Of a DNA stretch of 64,000 nucleotides, positions 47,057 to 56,560 are shown piece by piece. The stretch covers positions 1-64,000 of the forward strand of contig NZ_SCHP01000007.1 in NCBI RefSeq assembly GCF_013607485.1, read 5' to 3'. The notes below the pieces were generated by a model. It worked only from the letters and a program-made list of their open reading frames with translations. It was not told the DNA's origin and ran no database searches. The stretch's first letter is position 1; each line of letters begins with the position of its first letter. Made by a program: the position numbers and the translations under genes. This stretch comes from Bombilactobacillus bombi (GTDB lineage: Bacteria > Bacillota > Bacilli > Lactobacillales > Lactobacillaceae).

Positions 47057-48670
47057 ATGACCAAATATATTTTTGTTACGGGCGGAGTTGTATCTTCTTT
47101 AGGTAAAGGAATTGTCGCCGCTAGCTTAGGACGTTTATTAAAAAATCGCGGTTTAAAAGTTACCTTACAGAAGTTTGATCCTTATATTAATGTTGATCCG
47201 GGAACAATGAGTCCTTATCAGCACGGGGAAGTTTATGTTACAGATGATGGTACCGAAACTGATTTAGATTTAGGCCATTACGAACGTTTTATTGATATTG
47301 ACTTGAATAAATATTCCAACGTTACGACCGGTAAAATTTATTCTGAAGTAATTCAAAAAGAACGTAAAGGCGAATATAATGGTGCCACCGTGCAAGTTAT
47401 TCCTCATATTACTAATATGATTAAAGAAAAAATTATGCGCGCAGCCACCACGACAGATTCGGATGTCATCATTACTGAAGTCGGCGGTACGGTTGGTGAT
47501 ATTGAATCTTTGCCTTACCTGGAAGCTTTGCGTCAGATGAAAGCTGAAGTGGGTACAGAAAATGTTATCTATATTCATACTACCTTGATACCATATCTAC
47601 GAGCTGCTGGCGAAATGAAGACCAAGCCTACACAGCATAGTGTTAAAGAACTGCGGGGTGTAGGGATTCAACCTAATATTTTAGTAGTAAGAACTGAAAA
47701 GCCAATTTCACAATCAATGCGTAATAAAATTGCTTCATTTTGTGATGTCGATCCAGAAGCAGTTATTGAATCGTTAGATGTTCCTTCACTGTATTCCATT
47801 CCTTTAAATTTGCAAAAACAAGGAATGGATCAAATTGTTTGCGATTATTTACATCTACAAACACCAGCAGCTGATATGACTGCCTGGCGGCGTTTGGAAC
47901 ATCGTGTATTAAATTTACAGCATCACACTAAAATTGCTTTAATTGGTAAATATATTGAATTAAAAGATGCCTATATTTCAGTAAATGAAGCTTTAAAACA
48001 TGCCGGTTATGCGTACGATACTGATGTGCAAATTGAGCGTTTAAGTGCCGAAGACATCAATGCTGATAACGTGGCACAAAAGCTTCAGGGGATTGATGGT
48101 ATTATTGTGCCTGGCGGCTTTGGTACCCGCGGCTTAGAAGGCATGATTCAAACGATTAAGTATGCACGTGAAAATGATGTACCATTTTTGGGAGTTTGCC
48201 TCGGGATGCAGATGACATGTGTAGAATTTGCCCGCGATGTAGCTGGTATTAAAGATGCAATTAGTGGTGAAGTAGATCCCAATGCTGCACACAAGATTAT
48301 CGACTTGATGCCCGATCAAAAACATGTAGAAAATCGTGGCGGTACTTTACGATTGGGTGCTTATCCATGTAAATTAAAGTCCGGAACTGTAGCAGCGGCT
48401 GCTTATAATAATCAAAGTGTTATCCAAGAACGTCACCGGCACCGTTATGAATTTAATAATGAATTTCGGGATTTATTAGGTCAACATGGATTAGTCTTTT
48501 CTGGCGTATCACCGGATAATCGCTTAGTAGAAGTGGTAGAATATCCGCAAAACCGGTTTTTCGTAGGTGTCCAGTATCATCCTGAATTTTTATCCCGTCC
48601 TAATCGTCCGGAACCCATTTACAAACAATTTATTGGTGCTGCATGCGGTTTAAATGTCAGTGCCATCTAA
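47057..48670 (+). CDS. pyrG: CTP synthase
   Basis: A 537-aa amidotransferase making CTP from UTP. The synthetase domain begins [16 protein letters not shown]; the class I glutaminase domain (residues ~290-537) has [10 protein letters not shown] with the nucleophilic Cys and a QYHPEF His/Glu. The leader upstream carries promoter, GGGC start and attenuator for CTP feedback. Confidence 0.98.
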   Translation: MTKYIFVTGGVVSSLGKGIVAASLGRLLKNRGLKVTLQKFDPYINVDPGTMSPYQHGEVYVTDDGTETDLDLGHYERFIDIDLNKYSNVTTGKIYSEVIQKERKGEYNGATVQVIPHITNMIKEKIMRAATTTDSDVIITEVGGTVGDIESLPYLEALRQMKAEVGTENVIYIHTTLIPYLRAAGEMKTKPTQHSVKELRGVGIQPNILVVRTEKPISQSMRNKIASFCDVDPEAVIESLDVPSLYSIPLNLQKQGMDQIVCDYLHLQTPAADMTAWRRLEHRVLNLQHHTKIALIGKYIELKDAYISVNEALKHAGYAYDTDVQIERLSAEDINADNVAQKLQGIDGIIVPGGFGTRGLEGMIQTIKYARENDVPFLGVCLGMQMTCVEFARDVAGIKDAISGEVDPNAAHKIIDLMPDQKHVENRGGTLRLGAYPCKLKSGTVAAAAYNNQSVIQERHRHRYEFNNEFRDLLGQHGLVFSGVSPDNRLVEVVEYPQNRFFVGVQYHPEFLSRPNRPEPIYKQFIGAACGLNVSAI

Positions 48671-48742
48671 TTTGGGTGTACTTTCATCTGATTTTATATT
48701 ATTATCTTAAAGTAGTAGTAATAAAGAAGGGCTGAGAAAATT

Positions 48743-50014
48743 ATGGCAAAGATGGTTATACACGGGGGAAAGAGACTGTCTGGATCCGTTACGATTGGCG
48801 GGGCGAAAAATAGTACTGTCGCGATTATCCCCGCAGCCATTTTGTCGGATACCCCGGTCATTTTAGATTCGGTACCGCAGATTAAAGACGTCTACAACCT
48901 CATGGATATGTTAGCTGATATGGGGGTTAAATCGAGTTTTCATGAACATATTTTGAAGATTGACCCGACCAAAATTAAACTAGTACCGTTGCCGCATGGT
49001 AAAGTTACTAGTTTAAGAGCTTCTTATTATTTTATGGGTTCCTTATTAGGACGTTTTGGCAAGGCAGTGGTCGGTTTTCCTGGAGGCGATGATATTGGTC
49101 CGAGACCAATTGATCAGCATATTAAGGGCTTTAAGGCTTTAGGGGCGCAAGTAACAGAATATGATAATTCAATTGTAATTGAAGCTCCCCAAGAAGGTCT
49201 GCATGGTGCCCGCATTTTTTTGGATATGGTTTCAGTAGGAGCAACTATTAATATCATTCTAGCTGCTGTTCGTGCGGAAGGGACAACAATTATTGAAAAT
49301 GCTGCTAAAGAACCAGAGATTATTGATTTGGCAACCTTTTTAAATAATATGGGTGCTAAAATTCGGGGCGTTGGAACTCAAACAATTCGAATCATTGGTG
49401 TACCGCATTTAAAGTCCACTAATTCTCATATTATTATTCCAGACCGAATTGAAGCGGGCACATACTTGTCCTTAGCTGGGGCTGTGGGTGATGGGATTTT
49501 AATTAAAAATATTATTGCGGAACATTTAGATGCCTTTTTAGCAAAGCTGCAAGAAATGGGCGTTAATTTAGATGTTCGCGAAGATAGTATTTTTGTTTAT
49601 CCTAACAATCAATTAACCGGCGTCAAAGTTAAAACGAGTCCCTATCCGGGTTTTGCTACTGACTTGCAGCAGCCGTTAACTCCCTTAATGCTGCTTGCAG
49701 ATCGTCAAAGTATAATTGTTGATACTATTTATCCTAAGCGCACCCGTCATATTCCTGAATTAATTAAAATGGGTGCCGCTATTCGCGTAATTGATGGCCA
49801 TATTGAAGTTAAACCAACTACTAAATTGGTTGGTACGGAAGTTACCGCAGAAGAAATTCGCGGCGGGGCATCTTTAATGATTGCTGCCTTAATGGCTGAG
49901 GGCACTACCGTGATTAACCAAGCTGAAAATATTATGCGTGGCTATGATTGTATCATTGACAAACTGCAGAGTTTAAAGGCGGATGTAAGTTATTCAGGCA
50001 AAGAATCATTTTAG
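48743..50014 (+). CDS. murA: UDP-N-acetylglucosamine 1-carboxyvinyltransferase with Asp in the active-site loop
   Basis: A 423-aa enolpyruvyl transferase for the first committed step of peptidoglycan synthesis. Seen: GAKNSTVAI with Lys22-Asn23, and SLRASYYFMG. In the catalytic loop the sequence is GFPGGDDIGPRPID: Asp116 stands where most MurA enzymes have the Cys (Cys115 in E. coli) that fosfomycin alkylates. Asp at this position is known to keep activity and to give fosfomycin resistance. It is the MurA2/MurZ-like gene by its place after pyrG; only one copy is in view. Confidence 0.95.
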   Translation: MAKMVIHGGKRLSGSVTIGGAKNSTVAIIPAAILSDTPVILDSVPQIKDVYNLMDMLADMGVKSSFHEHILKIDPTKIKLVPLPHGKVTSLRASYYFMGSLLGRFGKAVVGFPGGDDIGPRPIDQHIKGFKALGAQVTEYDNSIVIEAPQEGLHGARIFLDMVSVGATINIILAAVRAEGTTIIENAAKEPEIIDLATFLNNMGAKIRGVGTQTIRIIGVPHLKSTNSHIIIPDRIEAGTYLSLAGAVGDGILIKNIIAEHLDAFLAKLQEMGVNLDVREDSIFVYPNNQLTGVKVKTSPYPGFATDLQQPLTPLMLLADRQSIIVDTIYPKRTRHIPELIKMGAAIRVIDGHIEVKPTTKLVGTEVTAEEIRGGASLMIAALMAEGTTVINQAENIMRGYDCIIDKLQSLKADVSYSGKESF

Positions 50015-50017
50015 CAA

Positions 50018-50046
50018 TTGCAAATAATAACAATTCGTGCTATCAT
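50018..50046 (+). promoter_or_regulatory. Promoter of rpmE2
   Basis: TTGCAA at 50018-50023 and TATCAT at 50041-50046 with a 17-base spacer. Confidence 0.7.
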
Positions 50047-50111
50047 ATTTTATTGTCAGTAAATATAATCTCTAGATCAGCAGATGATTTAGGGCAAGGA
50101 GTGGATAATAA

Positions 50112-50360
50112 ATGAAAAAAGGAATTCATCCAGATTATCATCAAGTTGTGTTTATGGATTCAGCTACCGGAAAGAAATTTTTAGCAGGTTCAACTGCTAA
50201 TTCCAAAGAAACTACCGATTACGAAGGTAAGGAATATCCTTTAATTCGGGTAGAAATCACTTCTGATTCCCATCCATTCTACACAGGTAAGCAAAAGTTT
50301 ACTCAAGCCGATGGTCGGATCGATCGTTTCAACAAAAAGTATGGCTTTACCAACAAGTAA
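50112..50360 (+). CDS. rpmE2: 50S ribosomal protein L31, type B
   Basis: An 82-aa L31: [20 protein letters not shown] and the C-terminal [26 protein letters not shown] are diagnostic. It has no CxxC zinc motif, so it is the C-minus (type B) form. GCAAGGAGTGG precedes ATG 50112. Confidence 0.97.
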   Translation: MKKGIHPDYHQVVFMDSATGKKFLAGSTANSKETTDYEGKEYPLIRVEITSDSHPFYTGKQKFTQADGRIDRFNKKYGFTNK

Positions 50361-50384
50361 TGTGGAGTCAACACTTAGATTTAC

Positions 50385-50418
50385 AAAAAGAGCTGAGATA
50401 TTATCTCAGCTCTTTTTT
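50385..50418. terminator. Bidirectional terminator after rpmE2
   Basis: AAAAAGAGCTGAGATA and TATCTCAGCTCTTTTTT form a long stem between convergent genes. Confidence 0.92.
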
Positions 50419-50481
50419 ATATATCCAGTTAATTAATGTCGTTTACCAGTTAAAATGGCTTTTATAACTTAAAAGGAACAG

Positions 50482-51678
50482 TTATTCTTGAACATTCTTG
50501 GTAACACGTTGAACCCAAAATAGATTAATAAATTCCAAAAATGCGGTTGATAAGAAAACAGCTCCATAACCTAAGCTGCTGGAAATGGTAGAACCTAATA
50601 GTGGTCCCGCACAATTGCCAATATATTGAAAGCTTTGGTTATAACCGAAAATTCTTCCTGACACTTCATGCGGACTATCTTTCGCTAACAAGGTTTGCAC
50701 TTGGGGTAGTAACGCTGCATCAGAAATACCAACAAAAAACCTTAATACAATTAACTGCCAGACATGAGTAACAGCTGCCTGTGGAATATAAATAAGAGTG
50801 GCCAAAATCAAACCACAAATGAGGACTTTTTTAGTACCAAAACGATCACCTAAATCACCAAATTTAGAAGATAATAATGCAGAAGGAATCCCCGGCATAG
50901 CGGTAACAATCCCACTAATTAAAGCAACTTGTCCGGAGTTATGCATTAATTGTTTTACATACAAGCTGATAATAGGGTTAATTGAATTATTAGCTGTTTG
51001 AATGATTAAGGTCGTAACAAACATCCCAATTACCACTTGTGGCTGCGATAGTTTTTGCATTACTTCCCGCAGGGAAGGCTGCTTTTCTTTAGCAACTGGG
51101 GTAAAGTCCTCTTTAACCAAAAATAAACACAAGAAAAATGCTGATAACAATAATAATCCAGTCATCAAAAAGGGCAGCCGATAGCCCCAAATTTGGGCAA
51201 TAACCCCACCAACTAATGGGCCCAATAAGGAACCTGAAACGGTACCAGTAGTTAAAGTTCCTAATGCTTTGCCCACGTGTTTGTGCGGAGCAGATGTAGC
51301 AATCAGGGTGTTAGAATTGCCGATATAACCAGAAAAAATCCCCTGTAATGCTCTTAAGAATACTAGTTGATAAACATTAGTAACTAAAGACATGGTTCCA
51401 ATCACAATTGCCATACCTAAGGAAGCTCGTAAAATCATCAGCTTACGACCCTTACGATCGGCTAATTTTCCCCAAAAAGGAGAAATCAAGGCCGAAACGA
51501 TAAAAGTCACAGAAAAGACAATCCCCGACCACATGGAAATTTGACGGTTGTTGAATCGGCCCAAAGTATTAATATATAATGATAAGAACGGCGTGACCAT
51601 ACTAAAACCAATTCCAGCAATAAAATTGCCAAAAGTTAAAATGTACATGTTGCGACGCCAATAATTATCTGCTTGCAC
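50482..51678 (-). CDS. MFS multidrug/tetracycline-type efflux transporter (DHA1)
   Basis: A 398-aa, 12-TMS exporter. Seen: GFSMVTPFLSLYINTLG (TM1), the loop 2-3 motif PFWGKLADRKGRKLM (GxLaDRxGRK), LRALQGIFSGYIG and the antiporter motif GTVSGSLLGPLVGGVI. The substrate is unknown. Single-gene unit divergent from murF. Confidence 0.9.
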   Translation of the reverse strand: MQADNYWRRNMYILTFGNFIAGIGFSMVTPFLSLYINTLGRFNNRQISMWSGIVFSVTFIVSALISPFWGKLADRKGRKLMILRASLGMAIVIGTMSLVTNVYQLVFLRALQGIFSGYIGNSNTLIATSAPHKHVGKALGTLTTGTVSGSLLGPLVGGVIAQIWGYRLPFLMTGLLLLSAFFLCLFLVKEDFTPVAKEKQPSLREVMQKLSQPQVVIGMFVTTLIIQTANNSINPIISLYVKQLMHNSGQVALISGIVTAMPGIPSALLSSKFGDLGDRFGTKKVLICGLILATLIYIPQAAVTHVWQLIVLRFFVGISDAALLPQVQTLLAKDSPHEVSGRIFGYNQSFQYIGNCAGPLLGSTISSSLGYGAVFLSTAFLEFINLFWVQRVTKNVQE

Positions 51679-51783
51679 TGCTTCACCACCTACTTTTTTT
51701 CAGTATTGCAAATTATTATAGCACTATCATTGTAGTATATTTTTTAGTATTCTAAATAAAGAAATATTTTTAGGAGTAAACTT

Positions 51784-53142
51784 ATGCAAATGAAATTAAC
51801 TGAGATTGCTTACGCCTTAGGGATTCAGGCGCCCAATCTTGCAGATGTAACTATTCAACAAGTAGTTTTTGATAGTCGTCAAGCAACTGCTGGTTCTTTA
51901 TTTGTGCCGCTGATTGCTGCACGCGACGGGCATGATTTTGTTGCTAGCGCTTTTGAACAGGGAGCTAGCGCCGTTTTATGGCAGAAGGATCATCCACTCC
52001 CCGTAGCGGCAGGTGCCAATTACTTAGTGGTTGATGACACTTTAAAGGCTTTGCAGCAGTTAAGTCAATACTATCTACACAAGATTAAGCCTCAAGTAGT
52101 TGCCATTACTGGCAGTAATGGAAAAACTACGACCAAAGATATGACTGCTGCAATTTTGGCACAAAAGTACAAAATTACCAAAACACAAGCCAATTATAAT
52201 AATGAAATTGGAGTTCCTATCACAATTTTATCTATGGCTGCCGACACTCAAATCTTGGTAGTAGAAATGGGAATGGATCATGCGGGACAGTTAGCTGCTT
52301 TGTCGAAGTTGGTTCAGCCAGATTTGGCCGTGATTACCATGATTGGTGAGGCACATATTGAATTTTTTGGTACGCGGGACAAAATTGCTGATGCTAAAAT
52401 GGAAATCACCCAGTCCTTAAATCCTAAAGGTACTTTTGTATATAATGGTGATGAGCCATTATTGAGTGAGCGGGCGCAAAAGCTCAGCCAAAAGCAATAT
52501 ACTTTTGGCCAACAGCCTCAAAATGATTTATTTGCTTTAAGTCTTGACGCTGCCAAAACGCAAACTACCTTTACAGTTAATAAATGGCCCCAATCTCCGT
52601 TAGTCATTCCCATGTTAGGGGATTACAATGTTAATAATGCTTTAGCAGCTATTGCAGTGGGTCTGGCCTATGATGTGGAATTTGAGCAAATTAAAGCAGC
52701 TTTAGCTAATTTTCACCCTACTAAAAATCGGACCCAATGGCTCACGGCTAGTAATGGCGCTCAAATTTTAAGTGATGTTTATAATGCTAATCCGACAGCA
52801 ATGATTGATGTAATTAAAAACTTTAGCCAAGTACCAACTTCTGGCCGTCGAATTTTAGTTTTGGGAGATATGTTAGAATTAGGTGAACAAGCCGCCGCCT
52901 TACATGCACAAGTTGCCGCGGCTATTGATGTTAAGCAAATTAGTGCTGTTTATTTATTTGGTGACTTAATGCAAGCTTTAAGAGATAAGTTGGCTCATCA
53001 ACTGCCAATTTATTATTTTACCGCACAACAAATGCCCGCTTTAATCAAGGCTATTAAGCAAGATTTACAACCCCAGGATATAATTATGCTAAAAGCCAGC
53101 AATGGTCTGCATTTAGACTTAGTTTTAAAAGCACTACTATAA
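51784..53142 (+). CDS. murF: UDP-N-acetylmuramoyl-tripeptide:D-alanyl-D-alanine ligase
   Basis: A 452-aa Mur ligase adding D-Ala-D-Ala to the wall precursor. Seen: FDSRQATAGSLFVP, the ATP P-loop ITGSNGKTTTKD (residues 108-119), EMGMDHAGQL, and GDYNVNNALAAIAV, SDVYNANPTAM. TAGGAG lies 8 bases before ATG 51784. A strong terminator follows. Confidence 0.97.
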   Translation: MQMKLTEIAYALGIQAPNLADVTIQQVVFDSRQATAGSLFVPLIAARDGHDFVASAFEQGASAVLWQKDHPLPVAAGANYLVVDDTLKALQQLSQYYLHKIKPQVVAITGSNGKTTTKDMTAAILAQKYKITKTQANYNNEIGVPITILSMAADTQILVVEMGMDHAGQLAALSKLVQPDLAVITMIGEAHIEFFGTRDKIADAKMEITQSLNPKGTFVYNGDEPLLSERAQKLSQKQYTFGQQPQNDLFALSLDAAKTQTTFTVNKWPQSPLVIPMLGDYNVNNALAAIAVGLAYDVEFEQIKAALANFHPTKNRTQWLTASNGAQILSDVYNANPTAMIDVIKNFSQVPTSGRRILVLGDMLELGEQAAALHAQVAAAIDVKQISAVYLFGDLMQALRDKLAHQLPIYYFTAQQMPALIKAIKQDLQPQDIIMLKASNGLHLDLVLKALL

Positions 53143-53163
53143 ATAACCCCAAAAATGTTAATA

Positions 53164-53202
53164 AAAAAGGGAGAAGACAAAAATTTTGTCTTCTCCCTTT
53201 TT
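53164..53202 (+). terminator. Terminator after murF
   Basis: AAAGGGAGAAGACAAAA and TTTTGTCTTCTCCCTTT form a perfect long hairpin followed by T's. Confidence 0.93.
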
Positions 53203-53327
53203 ATCATTGTAGCTAATATAACGCTGGCATCAGATACAAGTTTACGTCCAACCGTTAATGGACGGGTTCATATTTCAATATCTTAGCCTCTGGTATTACA
53301 GCTCTTGGTTATTTTAATTGTAGTCTT

Positions 53328-54308
53328 CTAATCAGGGTCGGCTAAAGATTTACCCGATTTTTCTGCTTCAAACTCGGCAAAGGCCGCAGTAATTGCTTCA
53401 TATTCAGTAGTACTTAAATCAATGTTTAAGGCTTGAGCATTAGCAGCTACTTGGGCTGCTTTTTTAGCACCCGGGATGACCACACTAATATAAGGATTCA
53501 TCATGTACCAAGCAAGGACACACTGGGCCACGGTTGCTTGATGAGCAGCGGCGATGGGGCGAAGTTGGTTGACGGATTTTAAGATTTGACCATAACGAGG
53601 CTGTTGAAAATCGGCCATTTGGCTGCGAATATCATCAGCCGGAAAATGGACATCATTTTCATATTTTCCTGTTAATAAACCCGATGCTAAAGGAAAATAA
53701 GGCACAAAGCTAATTTGATTTTCTTTAAGATAAGGCAGCAAATCTTGAGCACGATCTTGGTGAAGAAGACTAAATTCATCTTCTACTACATCTAAATATC
53801 CATCAGCATTGGCTTCTTTGACTTGTTCCAAACTAAAGTTAGATACACCAATGGCGCGAATTTTGCCTTGCTCGCGTAATCTTTGCAAAGCTCCTACAGC
53901 TTCTGCTTTAGGAGTTTTTTTATCTGGAAAATGAATATAATAAATATCCAGATAATCAGTTTGTAATCTTTTAAGACTAGCTTCAACTTGTTGGGTTAAA
54001 AATTGGGGGTCATTATTAATTTCTTGTTCACCACTCGAAAAATCTTGTGCTCCTTTGGTAGCGATGATGATTTGAGAGCGGTTAAAATCTTTCAGGGCTT
54101 GACCGATTAATTCTTCAGAATGTCCTAGTCCATAGACAAAAGCGGTATCTAATAAGGTAATACCATTTTCTAAAGCCGTGCGCACAATTTCTAAGCCAGC
54201 TGCATCTTTTAAATTAGGGAAAAGATTATAGCCGCCCACAGCATTGGCTCCTAAGCCTAGAGCGGTTGCTTGAACATCAGTTTTGCCAATTCTTACTTGT
54301 TTAACCAT
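53328..54308 (-). CDS. Aldo/keto reductase
   Basis: A 326-aa NADPH-dependent oxidoreductase of the YhdN-like group. Catalytic tetrad positions are visible in LLDTAFVYGLGHSE (Asp, Tyr), IIATKGAQ (Lys) and DIYYIHFPD (His), with GVSNFSLEQV further on. The substrate is unknown. GGAGGCAAAT upstream of the start; single-gene unit. Confidence 0.92.
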   Translation of the reverse strand: MVKQVRIGKTDVQATALGLGANAVGGYNLFPNLKDAAGLEIVRTALENGITLLDTAFVYGLGHSEELIGQALKDFNRSQIIIATKGAQDFSSGEQEINNDPQFLTQQVEASLKRLQTDYLDIYYIHFPDKKTPKAEAVGALQRLREQGKIRAIGVSNFSLEQVKEANADGYLDVVEDEFSLLHQDRAQDLLPYLKENQISFVPYFPLASGLLTGKYENDVHFPADDIRSQMADFQQPRYGQILKSVNQLRPIAAAHQATVAQCVLAWYMMNPYISVVIPGAKKAAQVAANAQALNIDLSTTEYEAITAAFAEFEAEKSGKSLADPD

Positions 54309-54623
54309 TATTTGCCTCCATATCTTTATAATATTAACTTACCAATTAATTATATCGGAAAAAGATTTAGCTGTATATCACTTATTGTAAGCGTGACCAA
54401 AACCGATACTTGATAAATTTAAATAGTTAGAGTGTTACTGGTTAAAGATTTATATGATTAGACTGAAAAAAGTCAGTGTATTACTTTATCTTCAGCCTAA
54501 AAAATGGTAAAGTTATTTATTAGTGAAAGTTTCTGAAAAATAATTTGCATTACAAGACGGCTAGGTTTTCAAAGATTAACGCCGGGTTTGTGATAGACTT
54601 TCACAAAATCTAGGAGGATATTT
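54309..54623 (+). promoter_or_regulatory. Long intergenic leader of cshA
   Basis: 315 bases between the divergent reductase and cshA. Near its right end GTGAAAGT (54523-54530) and ACTTTCAC (54597-54604) form an 8-bp inverted repeat enclosing CGGC (54558-54561) and GCCG (54581-54584). The right arm ends 7 bases before the TAGGAGG ribosome binding site, so a structured 5' UTR is possible. No clear promoter was identified. Confidence 0.35.
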
Positions 54624-56126
54624 TTGAAATTTAGTGAACTTAATTTAGATGAAAGCCTGCTATCAGCAATTAATGATGCCGGCTTCAGTGAAGCAACACC
54701 GATTCAAGTCCAAACTATTCCGTTGGTACTGTCAGGAGTAGATGTCATTGGGCAAGCCCAAACTGGTACTGGTAAGACGGCCTCTTTTGGGTTACCGATT
54801 TTACAAGAAGTAGATGTAAAAAATGCTAACATCCAAGCCTTAATTATTTCACCTACGCGTGAATTGGCTGTACAAACTCAAGAAGAGCTGCAGCGTTTAG
54901 GTAAGTATCGTCATACTAAAGTAATTGCTGTTTATGGTGGTGCCGACATTCGGCGGCAAATCAAGCAATTACAGGCTCATCCACAAGTAGTTGTGGGGAC
55001 TCCCGGCCGTTTATTAGACCACATTAAACGGCATACCCTAAAATTGGAACATGTTCAAAAGGTTGTTTTGGACGAAGCTGATGAAATGTTAGATATGGGC
55101 TTTGTCGAAGACATCGAAAACATTTTAAAGAATGTGCCATCTCAACACCAAACTTTGTTATATTCTGCAACTATGCCCAAGCCTATCATGCGGATTGCGG
55201 AAAAATTCATGCAGGATCCTCAAATTATTAAAATTAAATCCAAAGAATTAACAGCTGATAAAATTGAACAGTATATGGTGCGCTCTAAAGAATACGAAAA
55301 ATTCAATACTATGACGCGTTTATTCGATGTTCAAAAACCAGAATTAGCTTTGATTTTTGGACGTACCAAACGGCGTGTAGATGAATTAACACGCGGCTTG
55401 AAAGCACGGGGTTATAATGCTGAAGGTATTCATGGGGACTTGTCCCAACAAAAACGGATGAGTGTACTCCACCAATTCAAAACAGGCAAGCTGACCTATC
55501 TTGTAGCAACTGATGTTGCTGCTCGGGGACTAGATATTTCAGGCGTTAGTCATGTTTATAACTATGATATTCCTCAAGATCCAGACAGTTATGTCCATCG
55601 GATTGGCCGGACAGGGCGTGCTGGTCATTCAGGGATTTCTGTAACTTTTGTGGCTCCTAATGAAATTAGTTATTTACGGGGTATTGAGCAGTTAACTAAT
55701 GTCCGGATGTTGCCTTTAAAGCCACCGACCGATGCTGAAGCACTTGCAGGTCAAATTGAGACCGCTAAGCAAGAAATTGCTCGTCAAGTACAAGCTGGCA
55801 AATTAGATAAATTCACTCCAGCAGCTCAACAATTATTACAAGATTATGATCCGTTGGTATTGGCTCAATTATTATTAAAGAATTTGAGTAAGGATCCAGA
55901 ATCCATTCCAGTCAAGATTACTCCTGAACGTCCCTTACCAAACCGGCGTTCCCGAGATGGTCACCGCGGTGGCGGCCATTTTGGCCACGGTCATAGTTCA
56001 CATCGAAATAATCGCTCTGATCGTCGTGGTGGTAATCACGATAGTCATCGTAATGGTGAACACAGCCATAGTAGGCATTCACAGCCACGGCGGCGGCGTA
56101 AATATACCGTACGTGCTCAAGCCTAG
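54624..56126 (+). CDS. cshA: DEAD-box RNA helicase with His/Arg/Gly-rich tail
   Basis: A 500-aa helicase of the CshA type, associated in Firmicutes with RNA decay and ribosome biogenesis. All core motifs are present: Q-motif (FSEATPIQVQTIP), AQTGTGKT, PTRELAVQ, TPGR, DEAD, SAT, ARGLDI and HRIGRTGRAG. The tail (residues ~440-500) is basic and unusually His-rich: short DGHRGGG, HFGHGHSSHRNNR and NGEHSHSRHSQ units. The start is TTG 54624 with AGGAGG upstream. Confidence 0.95.
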   Translation: MKFSELNLDESLLSAINDAGFSEATPIQVQTIPLVLSGVDVIGQAQTGTGKTASFGLPILQEVDVKNANIQALIISPTRELAVQTQEELQRLGKYRHTKVIAVYGGADIRRQIKQLQAHPQVVVGTPGRLLDHIKRHTLKLEHVQKVVLDEADEMLDMGFVEDIENILKNVPSQHQTLLYSATMPKPIMRIAEKFMQDPQIIKIKSKELTADKIEQYMVRSKEYEKFNTMTRLFDVQKPELALIFGRTKRRVDELTRGLKARGYNAEGIHGDLSQQKRMSVLHQFKTGKLTYLVATDVAARGLDISGVSHVYNYDIPQDPDSYVHRIGRTGRAGHSGISVTFVAPNEISYLRGIEQLTNVRMLPLKPPTDAEALAGQIETAKQEIARQVQAGKLDKFTPAAQQLLQDYDPLVLAQLLLKNLSKDPESIPVKITPERPLPNRRSRDGHRGGGHFGHGHSSHRNNRSDRRGGNHDSHRNGEHSHSRHSQPRRRRKYTVRAQA

Positions 56127-56137
56127 TTATGTAAATA

Positions 56138-56178
56138 GAAACGTCGTTAAAGTTTAAGATACTTTTATGGCGTTTTTA
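56138..56178 (+). terminator. Possible weak terminator after cshA
   Basis: AAACGTC and GGCGTTT pair (one G-T) around a 26-base centre and are followed by TTATATTTTT. The stem is short, so readthrough to acpS is likely. Confidence 0.4.
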
Positions 56179-56198
56179 TATTTTTGGAAGTGAAGTTG

Positions 56199-56558
56199 AT
56201 GATTCAAGGTTTAGGAATAGACATTACAGAAATAAACCGGGTTTGGCAAGCTGCCCAGCGGACTGCTGGCTTTGTTGCGCGAGTTTTAACTCCTTCAGAA
56301 TTGGAGCAGTTTAATCATTATCAACAACAACGGCAAAAAGAATACTTGGCGGGGCGTTTTTCGGCTAAAGAATCTTTTACTAAAGCTTTAGGTACTGGCA
56401 TTGGCAAAGTTGGTTTTCAAGATTTATCCATCTTGAATAATCCCCAAGGCAAACCGTATATTCAACAACAAGTGTTTTTGGGCTCAGTATTTGTGTCTAT
56501 TTCTCATACTAAAGATTACGTGTTTACAGAAGTTATTCTTGAGAAAAGAGTCGATTAG
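56199..56558 (+). CDS. acpS: Holo-[acyl-carrier-protein] synthase
   Basis: A 119-aa phosphopantetheinyl transferase activating ACP. Seen: GLGIDITEINRV and FSAKESFTKALGTGIG. ATG 56199 is chosen with GGAAGTG upstream; an earlier TTG in frame is inside this region. It is followed 2 bases later by alr, the standard acpS-alr order. Confidence 0.95.
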   Translation: MIQGLGIDITEINRVWQAAQRTAGFVARVLTPSELEQFNHYQQQRQKEYLAGRFSAKESFTKALGTGIGKVGFQDLSILNNPQGKPYIQQQVFLGSVFVSISHTKDYVFTEVILEKRVD

Positions 56559-56560
56559 TT

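Noticed and set aside
53203-53327. AACCGT/ACGGGTT hairpin between murF and the aldo/keto reductase gene
   Set aside because: Short, bulged, and no T-run on either strand; not called a terminator.
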